Source: Podospora pseudoanserina (lineage: Eukaryota > Ascomycota > Sordariomycetes > Sordariales > Podosporaceae). From it: 64,000 nucleotides of DNA. This document shows, one piece after another, positions 42,967 to 57,046 of the stretch (its first letter is position 1; each line of letters opens with the position of its first letter). Below the pieces are notes generated by a model. That model was not told the DNA's origin, searched no databases, and was given only the letters and a program-made list of their open reading frames with translations. The DNA lies in assembly GCF_035222485.1 (NCBI RefSeq), contig NW_026946671.1:558001-622000 (forward strand). The letters run 5' to 3'. A program made the translations under genes and the position numbers.

Positions 42967-45900
42967 TCCCGCTTCGTCCCATCTTATGGCCGCTCAGTCA
43001 GCATCATGACGGGCAACTGCGGGTGCTGGATTCTTGCGCAACAATTTCTGGAATGGACAGGGGAAAAGACGCGATGTCTGACCCAGGGGGGCTCGCCAAG
43101 AGGAGTTAGGGAAACAAAAGTCAACTGGGGAGGGCATTGCCCGCACCAGGGGTACCCCTGATTTCGCAGACAGACCGGGGTGTCGCTCTGTACGGTACGG
43201 TAATTCAAGTGTAATAATACAGATGATGACACTTTGCGCAGGATGGACAACGCGGACAAGCGGACAAGCCAGCAAGAAACCCCCGCTCGGAAGGTGAGCA
43301 ATACCTGACTCTCTTTGCCGGATCATCAACCGCAGCAACCAGTAGTGCTCCGACCCCCGAGCCGGCCAAATCTGGACATTGATACATAAGGCCCGGCGCC
43401 CACATCCCGGCCTGTCAATGCTTGTCATTGACCCTGACCGGGGTTACAGAAAACGATTTACACGGGACAGTCTCGGCGATCCTCTCATCAGCAAGCTCAC
43501 TGACATCAGAACCGGTCACAGGGAGGAGCGCATCCGATGGTTTGAGAATCTGGTTGCAGCATATGCATCTCTATTCCAAAGGCATCAATCGAACAATCGA
43601 TCTTTTTCAGCTTCCCAAGATCGGGCCACTGCAGCCGTCATTGGCCAGCTGTGTTCGGAGAAACCATAGCAGTTGATTACCACGCCAAACCGATGACAAG
43701 GCGTGGGGACAGCAAATGCATCCTTGTTTGGGCCGAGTCGTCAACTTTACGGATATTGATGAGAGCAACAAAATCAGCAAACAGGCAGGCCCCTAGGCTA
43801 CCGTAAGGATATCACGGTGTTGCGGGAAATCTTGCCGTCTAGTGCCCCCCGCGGCTCAACCCTGGGGCAACGCTCAGACGGCATAGTGCTCCGTCCCCCA
43901 GGCTCTTTCCAACCTCACCCAACATATCATGACATCAGCCGTTCGCCGGCCACCGACGGGTAGTTACAGAGGCCTTCGATAGGACGAGAGAAGCGGTTGT
44001 GGGATCAAGTCGCACAAAACATGCGACACTCTCTTCCGCCATGCCACAAATGTCACCGCCGCCGTGGTCACGGCCAAAAGAAAAAGGAGACAGGAGCTGA
44101 GTCCGAAACTCCCATCCCGTACCGTGGCCAAGCAATTTTCGTCGCTGGTCTTGCCGGTACACAATGCGCTTGCTTGACACGTTGCCCGCGGCGCTGGAAC
44201 GCGGGACCGAGTCGGTGAAATATTATTCAGGCATTCTCTATCTATCATTGCTCTTCTCAGCCGCCCGTTAATAAGCTCGTCTCCTTTTTTTTTTTGCTGC
44301 CTTCTTGTCCAACCCCACGAGTCCATACGATGCTACACGACCTTTATTCCGAGCAGGATTCCGCCGCCACCGATGCCTCTTTGTCTTTCAGCTTTAGGGA
44401 AAGCGTCCTAGGTGAAAGGATGACTCGTTGATATCTAGTACCTGGCCAAAGTCTGGAGAAGCGCTGCCTGAGCCAGTCTGTTGGCTATCCTCGCCCGCCT
44501 GCCTTGGAGATGGTTCCTGCAGGAAGCGCAGCGCAGGCAGCGCGGACTGTTAATTAATATATCTGACATGTACAGGGACTGCCAAGGACTGCCAACTGCC
44601 GCACCAGAGCTACGGCCGTGTCGAGGAGAAACCTATGCCAACCGGTCCAGCCGAGCCTTGCGGGAGGACTCGAGAAAAACCCGTCGATGCCGTTATTGTT
44701 CATGAGGGTGACTTGAACGGGCGGTGAAGCGGTTGTCAACTTGTCTCCGGTGGTAAATATCAACAAGCCAGTATAGGACGGAGTTTACCGAGAGTCATCG
44801 TTCTGTGTGTCTTCCACAAAAGGATCGTCCCTCGGACGGACACGTGGACTGGTGAGGGCAGCACCACAACTTTTCTTCTTGTCTAACAGGTCCCTGTCAA
44901 CAGCTTCCTTGCTCCTGATACATGCGGGAACGGGATTCGGGAAGAGTTGGAAGGCAAAATAAAATTCGGTGATAACACAAGATAGGGGCCCCCTTGATAA
45001 TGAAATTTGGGTGCGGCATTTGGGAAGACCTGCTCAAAACAGTGCAGCTCCTCCGTCACTGTCGTCTGATGTTCTCCGCAAAAAGCCCTGACTACATTAG
45101 CTCAACCCCGGTCCCCGAAGGGACAGGGTTCTATGTGTACGATGCCTTGTTCGGAAGGACAAGTGGAGGTCATGGTTCGATGGCATCCCGAAGATGCAGC
45201 ATCCTTGGAGGATTTCCTGGGCGGCGAGAAATGGCATACCTGGCTTGCGTCAGCAACAAGGCGCCGCTCTTTTTTTCTTCTGCGTTCGCTCCGGACTGCA
45301 GCTTTCCATATTGATGGCCCCGTCTTTTTGTATTAAACTTTCAGGGGGCTTTGGGAAAGGGAAGTAAGAGCCCAAGCCGGAAGATGCACACGACGACGGC
45401 GGTACACTCCGGCTGGCCGCCCCATGCCCATTATACGACCACGAGATAGGCGCGGGAGACTGCAACGAAAAGAAAGGTTGTTGTGAGAACACGCCAGTCC
45501 GAATACATAGGCAGTTTAGCGAGCGAGGTGGGTTTTCTTTTTTTCCTTTTTTATCTTACTGTACACACAGTAACACATGCTTGACGGTTAGGGGAGGATC
45601 AGCAAGATCTCGGCTACGACGCTGGTGGTGACGATATGACCTCCTCTTCTTGCTTGGTCTCTCCTTCCGTTATCCCTTGCTGCTCATCAACCGCGGAACC
45701 GAGAGAAGGACCGCCGGGCGGCCGTTGACCGAGGTCCTTCCGAGTGGGAAAGGAAAAGAGAAAACCCGACGGTGGTAGGTGGTGGCTCGAGTCGTGGCTG
45801 GCTCACCACGAGGTAGATAGTAGGTCATCCACCATTCATCATTCCTCCTTCCAAGTCGGGACAAGAAAGCATCGATTTGTCAGGCGGGCCTCACGGGGAC

Positions 45901-46668
45901 ATGCGGGACCTTTTCTAGTGTCCTATGCTAGAACAAGTTTAAATGCTGGGCCAAGGGAATTGTTTCTCCTCATATCACAAGCTTGTTTGTGGAGAAGGTA
46001 GGAATGGGGGGGGGGGTGTTGACTCCGCAAAAGTTGAGCATGACACTTTTGACAGCAGCAAAGAAAGCTGTCAAGTTTGACAGTTGCCAAGCGGTTGGTC
46101 CCTGCCCCTGACGCCGCCGCCGGCATGTTTTTAGAGTTGGGGGGTGGTTTTTGACCGTTGGAGCAGCAAAAGAAAAAAAAAGAGGGGAAACAGACAGGGC
46201 AACTTTCGGCTTTCTTGGTAATTTTTTCTTGTTTTTCTCCACACACTTCGGTTGATGGGGGAGGGGGGGCTTTCACGTGTGAACGGCAAAATGTGTGAGA
46301 GAGAGAGAAGGACTCCACCGAAGCGGGTAGTTTGGCACATGCTCGGCATGTTCGTTCGATCGTTCGCGTGTGGAAGGGTGAGATGTGAGCTCGGCTTTTC
46401 AACAAATTTATTATTACTGGCTCCAGATTCGAGGATGGATGGCGTCTGGGTTTTGTTGGCGGTGGAATTTTGTTGCTTTCGTCGGGATCACCATGACTCT
46501 TTCGCACTTGCCTCTTTCTGCTCTGTCCTCCGCCCCAACCGATTTTTGGCGTAAAGTGCTCGAATCATGAGTTGATCGATTTCTCTCTCGCTCGGAGTAC
46601 GGGGTTTTGACTGGTGAGTTGAATCCCTTTTTCAACGCCGAGGGTTCCGGGGAGTGGGTTTCCCTGCC

Positions 46669-46689
46669 TTTTTTTTTTTTTTTTTTTTG
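46669..46689. repeat. Poly-T tract of about 20 bases
   Basis: An uninterrupted T run in intergenic sequence; length may be imprecise. Confidence 0.7.
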
Positions 46690-47019
46690 GAGGGTATCGT
46701 CTTATTCGTATGTATATACGGTACAGTATAGTACGGATTGGGAGTAGGTTGTCATTCCGATTTTTGCGCGCGCAGGGGGGATATGGGGGTAGTAGAGTAG
46801 TAGAAGTGTTGCTGCTACGGATACGCATGACATATAATCTCTGTGGTGCACGAAATATAGTGATATTTTGATAGGGATGGTAGCAGCGTCGGGGTTATTT
46901 TCTTTAGAGGGTGGGGGGGAAGGGACTGTAGTGGGAGAACTGTTTTGTTACACAATACGTTGGGAAATGCTACGCTTGGTGGTGATGATGATGAGATGGC
47001 ATGACGGGTTTGTTGTGGT

Positions 47020-47052
47020 GGTTATGGTTATGATTATGGTTATGATTATGGG
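47020..47052. repeat. GGTTAT/GATTAT hexanucleotide repeat
   Basis: About five units alternating GGTTAT and GATTAT, next to GAT and GGT triplet runs. Confidence 0.7.
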
Positions 47053-48935
47053 ACGTATAATGCACAGAAGGGGGTCACAACGGTCTTTTGTGGCGGCGGC
47101 GGCGGCGGTGGTTCTGGGGTGGCATACATACACGGAGGGAAGGTCTGGTTTGGGTAATAAGCTCGCCGTGTCATTTTTTGGGGGTGTGTTTCGACATGCG
47201 ATCCCCACAACATCCCTGGTATGAAACGTGCAATCGTCAAGCTGCCAAACGACGACTGGACGGGTGATGATGATGATGGCATGGCATGTGTGCATTGTTC
47301 CAAGCGAAGGGGACGGAAGGGATGACATGACGGAGGTGTCTGTGGGTTTTACCGGGGGGGTGAGGGGGTTTATGGGACGGTATGGTGCAACGGGTTTTTC
47401 AGCGGCGGCGGCGGCGGCGGCTTTGACATGTTCGGTTCGGGGGTGTTGATGTTTTAGTGTTGCTTGGTCCATGCGTGTGTGTGCGGAGGAACCGACCTGT
47501 CAAAACACATGCACAAAATTGATGAACCAAGATCTATGTAGGGGGTGGGGGTGGGGGGTCTGTGGTTTGAGCGGTCCTTGGCTCCAGATTGCCTGCTTGA
47601 TTTGGGGTTTTGGTCCGCTCTCTCTCTCTCCGTTGTTGTCGTTCGTCCGGTTCGCGGGTTTGTTGTATGAATGCCGGTTGGTGGGTTGGGTTGCAGTTGG
47701 GGGGGTTCGGTTCGAGAAAGATGTTGATGCTTGATGGAGGAGAAGGAGTCGAGAAAGGTTCTGAGTGGGGGTTCGGGAGGAAGGGGAGGCGAGGTGTGGC
47801 CTTGGTTCGGGGAGGCTTATCACACCGAGTGATATAGGTACGGTACGCGGGGGAGTTGATGGGTTGGAAGTGTCAAATTCATGGAAGGACCCCTGATCAA
47901 AAATATTTGTTCTATGCATTCTGGGGGCTAGAGCATTATCGTGGCATTGCACACTGTCACTGCCATCGTCGGCAGTGTGGTTTTTGGTTTGTTTTCCTCA
48001 TTTTTATTGATGCACACCAACAAGGCATGAGGGAGACAAGTAAAATGTGACAAGATCACCTTGAGAGTGATTGGATCCTGCGATCGAGAGACAAGAAACA
48101 TTCTTCCCGTTGGTTTTCATTGCTTTTTTCTTCTGTTCGCCTTGGTCTCGGCCAATCTTGGATGAGGGGTGGCAGGATTGGCAGGATTGACTGTTTCAGG
48201 GTTAGGATGGAAGAATTTGCTCAGGGTTGGAGGATGGGAAAGAAGCAATTCTCGATCATGGAACAGTGCGAACTCCCCTTCCTCGTGTAGTAGGGGGGTG
48301 GGAATCGGGAATGCCAAGACTAGGAAGGAATGCGCTAGTGTGCAGGTTGTAACTTTAACTGGACCACTGCCAGAAATGTTCACTGTTTCCCACTGGGAAT
48401 GGGGGAAAGTTTGTGAATACCGGTGGGGGAGAGAGTTGCATGACGCCACGATATGCCTGTTGGTTTACATTGGCAGCGGGATGGCGCGCGACCATCTCCC
48501 CCGATAGAAGGCGTGGTGTATGCACCAACCGATCGGGGTTTTGCTCCGGGGTTGTTTGATAGGTTGGAAGGGAAAAGATGAGGCGTGCGAGAGAACGGTC
48601 GAGGCTGCGCCAGGTGGGCTTTTAGGGGCTGGGCAAAAGTGCATCACGCAGGGGGTTATTACATATCGATGTGATGGGGAGGCCGGTGGAGGGAACTCTT
48701 GGATCGAAAACAATCCAATCCAGGGGATAGCGAATTGGCAGCGACAAGAAAGAAGGAAAGAGAGAAGGAAATGTGTCGAACCGAACCAGGAAACGGTATA
48801 TTAAATCCATCCCGCTCAGTGTTGAGTCTCTCGGCGGCGGCATCATTGCCCTGTGTGGTAAATGGTTTAGCGAGTAGGGAGTGTCGCCGGTTGTTGATGG
48901 CGGTTGGGAAACGAAATACCGGTACCGGTAAATGC

Positions 48936-48956
48936 GAGGTGTGTGTGTGTGTGTGT
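48936..48956. repeat. GT dinucleotide microsatellite
   Basis: About eight GT units in gene-free sequence. Confidence 0.7.
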
Positions 48957-50249
48957 AGAACAACAAAAGACGGCAAAAAGACCGATCTCTTTTGGGGGGT
49001 ATAACACGAGTCGGGATATAGTCCAGGTCTCCCCTCTCTTTATATCGTTACAGTATATCACTGACGGCAAAGCCAAGATTTTGCAAGCATGGTAAGGCAA
49101 TATGTGTCCGGATGGGTTGGTGGCATGGCATGGGAGAAAGAAACCGCTCACTTTGTTCAAGATGCATCGGTTGCTACCGCCGCTTATACACAGCTGACAC
49201 CGACAGCATGTGCCAACATGGCGGTTTGATATTGAGCCGGTTGGACTAGCTGGCGCGCCGGCGGCTTGTCTCTCATATATTGCGGAGTTGACAGCCGAGC
49301 ACCAGCACCAAGCGACGTGTGCCCACCGCCCAAGACCTCGAAAACCGGGTTCGCGAGGATAAAACAGCAAGAAGGACCGTTACGTCCGGCTCTTCGGAGC
49401 CGCCAGGGTTGCGTTCTTGGGAGGTGGTTGTCGAGTTGTTATTGTTTGTCCAAGGTAGAGTTGGCCCTTGGCAAGAAAACGCGTACACTGATTTGTGAAT
49501 GGCAGTTGAAGTGATAGTACCTTAACCAGCTTGGCTCTCGGCAATACCGTCGTCACTCGCGGAGAATTTATCTTGTCTACGACGGTATCGATATATGAAG
49601 GGGTTGTATCAGCCACCGGTTCGGGTCGTTTGGGTCTGGCTCGCTTTTGTTCAGGACCTGCCTGCCTACTTTGGTAGGTATGGGAGCGGTGAAATTGAGG
49701 TCCTTATTTCCCTCGTCTTCCTTGGTTTTGTGAATGGCGGACTTTGGACGAGTGTATTCGTATGCCTCCTCCTGTCAGTGACAAGGCTTTAAGCACAAGT
49801 TCAAAGCCACATTCCTCCCCTACCTACTTTCAGAGCTTGTTCAGGCCGGGGTGGCTAGCGCAACCCACCCCGAAAACCTGCCGGGGAAGGGGATCGATTG
49901 GTGGATTGAAGTGATGGAAGAGGTCTGGTTGGACCGGGTTTCTGTCCGTCCCGCCCCCCGGAGGAGGGCATGTTCAAATTCACATCCCCATCATTCACGC
50001 CTCTTTCTCTCACTACGATGTCTGGCTTCTGCCCTGTTCCTTGCTAGCACGATCTCTCCTTCCTGTCAAGTGGCCACTAGCATGTCAATGTCAATGTGTC
50101 AGAAGACGTGGACAGGTCGCTAGGGGTCCGGGGAAAGGCGTCCAAAGAGTGTGCTTGCAGGATCATCCTGCCTGCCTTAGTCGATGGGTAGTTGCTGCCA
50201 TGTTCCCTGTCGTTTCCTGCGAGGAGAAGTGAAAGGGGAAGGAAGCAAC

Positions 50250-50289
50250 GGTGGTGGTGATGGTGGTGGTGGTGATGGTGGTGGTGGCG
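50250..50289. repeat. GGT/GAT triplet repeat
   Basis: GGTGGTGATGGTGGT-type run; the reverse strand gives a His run in a short frame that is not a gene. Confidence 0.75.
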
Positions 50290-51607
50290 AGCCGTGAGCA
50301 AGCTACGATGATCAAGCAAACAGATTGACCGAGTCATCTGGAAGGGATCGTGGTATGGGTTGGTTCTTTACTGTCACAACAATGAAATATGGGTATTGTA
50401 CTGTGGTTGTTGTGCCTCGGCCGGTTCGTCGGTATCATCTCCTGTCTCGGTCTCTCGGGGTCCGGCTCGGGGTAGTAGTAGTGTTCACCTCACCTTTCAT
50501 CTCACCGGTCGGTGCAAGGGCGGACCTATATCGCGTGCACTTTCCTGTTTCTGTTTAGATTTTGCTTTTTTACCAAGATGCAGTTTTCTTCTTCTTGATG
50601 GAATCTGGTTAGAACGATGGGGTTATGTATGTCTTGTATGTGTGTTGTGTGTGCCAAGGGCTCGTTGGTATTTTGTCGACATTGACATCAGCAAGACATC
50701 GCCGTCTTTCCTCTTTGTCGCCGAATAACAGCTGCAGTTCGGACTCGCATCTTGTCATGGTCCCGTCAGCATGCTTTCAAGCTGCAAATGCCAGCTCATG
50801 GCGTGTTGCTTTTTCTTCAGGACCTTGTTTCTGTACACTCTTATCATTCCTCGCACTGTCCGTGACGTTGTGGTCTCTTCGCGCACGCTTCACAATGAGC
50901 TGGCGACTGGAATCTACCACTGAGATCATCGTTACGGCCTACGGTAAGTGGGCGACCACGGGCCGGATACATATTCGTCGTATAGTTGTACTCAAAAGCG
51001 TGGAATCAATAGTCCTTCGGGAGTGGCAGGATGAGGCTTGCAGGTTGCAGGTTTGATTGCTCTTCTGTGGCAAGCATTGTGCAGCAACGTTCGGCACGGT
51101 GCTTGCTATTGACTAGACCGCGCATACAGCCTACATATAACGTACCCTGGCTTTTTTGGGTTGGCTTTGACACATGCCAAGAAGTTGGGGAAAAAGGTCG
51201 TGGTTAAGATGTGAGATATCATGGAGGCGTTGGGCTTTGGGTTGGGTGTTTCTGCTGCATAGGATGAAGCATCCGTCAGGGAATTGACTTTTTGAGGTGG
51301 AATTGCTCGTAAACAATTACATTGATCAAGCAGCGGAAAGTAAAATAGGGTTTGTCAAGTGGGCACAAAAAGGGGTTATTGTGACACGGGCGAAAGTAAA
51401 CAAACACCATGCCACACATCACCAACTCCCCAAACTAGTATCTGCACCTCCTGCTCAGCCAGATTAAAAGACAGAAATGTATTACCACCAAAATATACAG
51501 TCTCGCTATCTTATCTAACATGCCCTTCTCCCCCCACCCACCTGTTTTCCCTTTCTCTTGATTTTACTATCCCAACACAAGCAAATAACTCATGGCGCAA
51601 AATATGC

Positions 51608-54600
51608 TCACTCCTCATCATCATCACCGACATCAGCCATGCTGACATCCGCCTTATCCTCACGCTGCTCCTCCTCCTTCTCACCCCCTCCCTCACCAGC
51701 ACCGCCCTCATCCTCTTCCTCCTCATCACTATCCACCACCCGTCCAGCCCGCCTGCTCCTCTTCGCCTGCCGTCTCGTAACCGTCTCTTCCTCCTCATCA
51801 TCATCCCTAATCTGGGGACTACTCTCCCGATCAACCGCCATCCTATCTCCCTCATCATCACTCCCCTCACTCCTCTGCCGCCTAGTATTCGCCCCCCTCC
51901 TATAAGTATCCTCCTCATCCTCAGTACCCGAAGACCGGTCCTCAGACCTCGATGAGCGCTTCGAATTCCGGTCCATCTTCCTCTCCGTCCTCTCAAGCGG
52001 ATCCTCCTCCCCGTTATAACCGCCCCCTCCCTCATCAGACGAGTCCACCACAATCTCCGCACTCTTATACTTCCCACCCTTCTCCGCCTCCTTCCTACTG
52101 GCCAGCCTGACCCTCTTCTTCGGTGGCGCCCTCCCCCCACCCTCACCAGCATCGCTCTCCTCATCCCCCGTCTCATCCCTCCTCCTCGACCCCTTTTTCT
52201 TCTTCTCCGCCCTCCCCTTCCTAGGCCTCTGCGTCGACGGCTCCCCAGACCTCTCCCTCCTCGCCCTCTCCCCGCCTCCACCGCCAGACCTCTTTTTTCT
52301 CTTGACTTTCTCTCCAGTCTCACTATCAGTAGTCAACTCGGCCTCCATCCTGGCCTTTTCCTCCTCCGCCCTCTGCTCCGCCAAAATCCTATCCCTCGCC
52401 GCAATCTCCTCACGCTCCTTCCTGATCTTCTCCTGCCTAAACCTCTCCGCTTCCTCGGCCTTCCTCCTCTCCTCCTCCTTGCGACGGAGCTCGGCCTGGC
52501 GCTGCTGGATGGCGGCGTCGCGCTTTTCCTTGTTCTTAGCTTCGTACTCCTTCTGCGCTTGGAGGGCACGGTTGAGCTGGTTGCGCACAGTGTTGCGCGC
52601 CATGTTGGCTCTCTGCTCAATATCGTGCTTGGGATAGGGGGGGTTAGGTCCGGCAGCGATCTCATCGAGCGTCTTGATCGCTTGCTCCAGACCCTCAGCT
52701 GCTTGCTCGAGCTGGAAGGAGTTGCGGTCTTGGGAGGCGAATTGCCGGAGGGTGTCGGCGAGCATGATCTGAACATAAGCAACGTTGAACTTGAAGTGGG
52801 CTTGCTCAGGGGCGACCTTGAGGGCCTGGTTTTGCGTTCAGCATCCAGTCAACAGACAACAAAAAGGGTAAGCAAACATACCTTCTGAGCGTACTCCAAC
52901 GCCATGTTGTAATGCTCAATAAACTTCTTATCCGTCCTCGCCTTGTTCAACCAAGTCCTTCCCAAGCAGGACAAGATGCCCGCATCGTTCGCCTTGCCCT
53001 CCTTGCTAAGCGCAATCTCGTAGCTCTCAATCGCTTTGCTAAACTGCCCAAGTTCGGTGTATATGTGCCCGAGATTGACGAAGACGTGGGCATCCTGAAC
53101 TGTCTCTTTCACCTTGAGGAACGCCTGCAACGCAGTCTTGGCATCCTTCTTGTCCTCAACCAACGCGATGGCAACACCCTGAGCTGCGTACGCATTCTTA
53201 GGCTCGAGCTGCAGGGCCTTGTCGAAGAATTCAACCGCGCGGCTGTACATACTGCTACGCTTCTGCCTGTCCTGTTCGCTCTCGCGGCGCATTTCTCTGG
53301 CGGATCCCAACAGCAAGTTGCCCATTCCAACAAGAGCATAGCGGTCGTGCTTGTCGTAGTTTTGTAGCGTGTGCTTGTAGTGGCGGTGCTCGGGGTCCTC
53401 GTTGATGTTGGCGGGTCTCTTTTTGGCACTGAGCTTGCCGAGGAACCAACCATAGAGGGCGCGGACTTCAAGATCCGACGGGTTGTCCTGGTAGAGCTTC
53501 GCAACGGCATCGGGACCCTCCTTGTTGGGGTTCTTGCGAAGCTTGATGTACGCAAGCCTGGCGCGGGCATCCGTGTAGTTGCTGTGCCTGCTCAGAAGGC
53601 GCTCGTAAGTTTCGATAGCCTTATCGACATCCCCTTCATACTCGTAGCTCCTGCCAAGGTTGAAAGAGATGGTGGTAAGAAGAGCATCGGTGTCCACCTC
53701 AGTGTCGTTCAGGCTACTGATGCGGGCGCAGGAGTCGAGGGCCGCTTGGAAGTACTCGGTGGCGAGCTGGTGCTTGCCATCCTGAGAATAAAAGCAGCCA
53801 ATGTTATTGAGCAGCTGAGGAGGAAGGTGCTTGCGGATTGCTGACCGGATCACGGCCTGGTCTTCTGCGTCGGCGGGATACTCGGACTTTGGCACCTGAT
53901 CAATCTCCAACTGCTCAACCTGCTGGAGGCACTGTAGGGCACGATCTGGGAACTCAGTCTCGTACAACCTCGCCAAATTGAGCAACACAGCGGCATCCGG
54001 GAGCATGCCCTTCTTGGGGTCTTTCCATGCGGTCCGGACCGCCTCGAGGTAGGTGAGCGCCTTCTTGGTCTCGGCAGTCTTGTCTTCCTTGATGGCCGCT
54101 GTTTGGTTAGCAAATACCTCCTCGGCATACAGAGTGCCGAGAAGAATCATAGCCTCCAGGTTCTTGGACTGTTGAATCATCTTTTCCAGACGCAACTTCG
54201 CCTCTCCGAGATCATTTCTGAGCACGGAAAGCTGGGCGAGGCCAAACTTGGCTGGCAGGTAGCCACGCTCGACACCACCTCTGGCATCATCAGCACGTCT
54301 GTAATAGTCACTCGCCTTATCCAGATTCCCCTCATAATGCTCCTTTCGAGCAAGAAGGTACCAACCGTCACTAGCAATAGCGTTGACATCGGTGTACTGA
54401 ATAGCCTTGTGAGCAAGGGAGTCGACATTGGGGAACTGCTTCCGGGCGAGGAAGTAACCGGCGAAAGTGGCGCACGTCAAGGGGAGGTTCTTGTCGCGCT
54501 TGAATGAGTCTTGGGTGTACTCGGTCATGGCTTTCTTGTAATATCGGAGGAACTCCGGGCTGTTGGTTGGTACTTGGCTACTCGCATCGAGGTAGTAGAG

Positions 54601-55491
54601 GCCAAGCAAGATCTTGGCAATCTTGGAATCTGGGCTGATCTCCAGTGATCTCTCCCAAGCTCCCTTCGCATCATCCTTGTAGCCTAGCTGCCAAAGACAG
54701 CACCCAACACCAATGCGCGGGTCTGGGTCAACGAGGTCTGGCATCTTGGCCAAGACATCTTGGTAGGCGGCCAGTGATTCCTGATACTTGGCCAGCGAGA
54801 AAAGCGCCCGCGCCTTGCCCATCGAGGCCAGCATGTTCTTCCCGTGCGACACCCTGATGGCCTCCTCGAATGACTTGAGCGCATTGCGCACATGTTCGCT
54901 CTTCTGGACGTCGACACCGTTGGGGTCCTGACTGGGACTTTGAAGGGAGGCCTTGAGCAGAAGAAGAACACCGCGGGCCAAGAACAGCGGTGGGAAAGCG
55001 GGGTTGAGCCTCGAGGCGTCGTTCAAGCTCTGTGTGGCCTGCTGCAAGTAGTACTCCTTCGTCCTCGCGTCGGTGCCCTCGGGGGCGACTCTTGGGGCCT
55101 CTCTGCTCTTCCACAGGTACATCCAGCACAGACAGGTGATAACCGTCAGTTTTTCGCGCTGATTGCTCTGCATGGCAACTACACCGCGGCTGAGTATCTC
55201 AATGGCAAAGTCGACCTTTTTCTGCTTGGCATAGGCAAGAGCCACCGTCATCCAGTAGGTGCGGGCAGCATGCTCCATCTCGAGAAGGGTGCACAGTTCG
55301 GTCGGGTCATCGGCGAGCTCTTCGAGGTTTACTTCGACAGCCTGGGGGTCCTCATCTTGGTCTTGGGCCGAGTCTTGTACGGGAATATCGATCGTTTGAG
55401 GGATGTCGGCAAAGCGCCTGCTTGTAGGGGCATGGGTAGCCAGTCCGTTGGCGGCCCCATTGAGGGAGCCATTGGCGTAGGTTGAAGCCAT
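51608..55491 (-). CDS. CTR9: Ctr9-type TPR subunit of the Paf1 complex
   Basis: Exon 1 is 55491-52882 and exon 2 is 52825-51608, with a 56-nt intron (GTATGT donor, CAG acceptor), giving about 1275 residues. The N-terminus has a short disordered lead, then ADIPQTIDIPVQ and the family ELADDPTELCTLLE region. TPR repeats fill about residues 65-900, visible as repeated helical pairs with Y/A/F spacing, for example FVNLGHIYTELGQFSKAIES and CFYSQDGKHQLATEYFQAAL. A charged coiled coil (RRKEEERRKAEEAERFRQEK) follows. The tail of about 270 residues mixes basic and acidic stretches rich in Asp, Glu, Ser and Arg. Ctr9 scaffolds the Paf1 complex on elongating RNA polymerase II, needed for H2B ubiquitination and H3K4/K36 methylation. 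Length and order agree with fungal homologues. Confidence 0.93.
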
Positions 55492-57046
55492 TCTGGCTGT
55501 CGTGATGGCGCCGCAGAACTCGAGTGTTCACTGGTGGACTTCGAACGACAGAAGCCGAGGTGCTGCGGGTCGATTGTTGATGGCCTCGAATCGGCGGCGC
55601 GTTTGGTTAATAAAATCGACGGGCTAGTTGGGTGTTGGGTTTTGCATCGATTGGTTGTAGAAAATATCGTCAACTGGCTTACGATGGGTCGAATTAAAGT
55701 TGGAATATGAAAAATCTCATGGTGGAAAGATCCGAGCGGCGCAGGGTCGGTTGCGACAAGGTTTGGTTGAAGGTGGGTGATGGTGGAATTGGAAGCTCGC
55801 GGTGGCAGCGCCGATTGTCGCGTCACGACGAGACGAGCAGCAGTTAATGAGGCTGAAAGGCTTGGGGCGGCTGACCCATGCAAAGATTTTGAGATGCTGC
55901 AGATCCCAGCACTTTCGAGGCATTCCTATTGGCTGCTATCTGTGGGTCCTTTGGGGAAAACCACCCCTGAACAACAAGGCTGCCACCAAAAGTACCATCG
56001 TCGATCCCCTCACCTGTTCTAAGTCGAGGACAAGAAAAAGGTCTAAATTTGTGTTTTTTATTTCTTTTTTCGACTTCTATACTCATTCACTATCTTTGAC
56101 ATCTCTGCGGCGCTGTGTCTGATGAAGAAGTCTTTGTTTTGCACCCACACGTGCTAGCTTTGTTGACCTTGTTCTAACTCTCATCAGATATTGACCGCAC
56201 TTTTTGGTGCCATCCGTATCATAGATGAATTTAATCTTACTCTTATCAAGTCTATCTACCTTCTGGCTGCCTCGCTTACTCTGGTGAAATATCTTCAGTC
56301 TTCAATCTGCAGCAGCACTGCCTTGCTCCTCAATCCTGCCAATGAGCGCTCTCAAAATTGTTTTGAAGTGAGGAATCGATGGAACCCCTCCCGTCCGATA
56401 TGTACCGCTGCTATCTCCCGGGCCAAAGAGAGACGGAGCAAATCAAATATTTCCTTCGGTCGATAAAATGCCAGACATGTTCTCACTCCCCTCCCTCTCC
56501 ACCGAGTCCCCGACCCACGTGGAGGGCAGGTCACCAGTGAATGGCAGCTCCGCCAGGTGCAGAAAGAACCAGAGTGAATCGAAGGTGCAAGGCTGCCTCT
56601 TTTCCCTGCTTTCGCCGACCTATTTCAGTCTCCATCCCTCTTCTCACCGTGCAGCCTCTGACTCTCCATCCTGTACACACAGCCAGAAACACAACTCTGA
56701 CAAAAGCGACATCACGATGGACCTCTCCTGTTAATCAGCGCCAGCCGCCTGCTGCACCCCAATTTACATTGATTGGAACACCCGTTCATTTTCTTGTTCC
56801 CTCAGTCGTTCACAATCAATCACCTGTCAAGGACTCGATCACTTGCCAAGACAGGGCAAACGACAACAACCAGCTCATTCACTCATTACGTTGTTCTAAG
56901 CGACCTTGGTCTGTCTGGTGTGTACCAAAGCCTTTGAAACTTCACCCACCGAGCTGCTACTTATCTATCTTATCAGCAGTTTTCTCCTTAATCACCATTT
57001 TCTGGGGTATCCCCAGCATCAACAATCAAGGAAATCAGTCAACAAG
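55492..57046. other. Divergent intergenic region between CTR9 and the membrane-protein gene
   Basis: No supported gene. Several hundred bases before 57047 are pyrimidine-rich and look like a long leader; an in-frame upstream ATG at 56906 is considered unused because the context at 57047 (AAGATGG) is better. Confidence 0.5.

Larger units (their letters stand above)
37308..51607. other. 14.3-kb region without a convincing gene, upstream of the homeobox gene
   Basis: Open frames up to 386 codons occur here, but their composition and lack of motifs argue against real proteins. The stretch contains many simple repeats and several GTAC-centred palindromes (38108-38124, 38712-38725, 45556-45573). 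It is probably mostly regulatory and leader sequence of the homeobox gene, perhaps with non-coding transcripts; that is inference. Confidence 0.5.

Noticed and set aside
46970-47450. Ala-rich and Met/Val-rich frames
   Set aside because: They come from GGC, GAT and GGTTAT simple repeats.
51511-52323. Arg/Gly-rich 270-codon frame on the minus strand
   Set aside because: A shifted reading of the low-complexity CTR9 tail; CTR9 is clearly the real frame.
56906-57046. Upstream start for the membrane-protein gene
   Set aside because: The added 47 residues look like translated leader, and the next ATG at 57047 has the better context and directly precedes the conserved-looking N-terminus.
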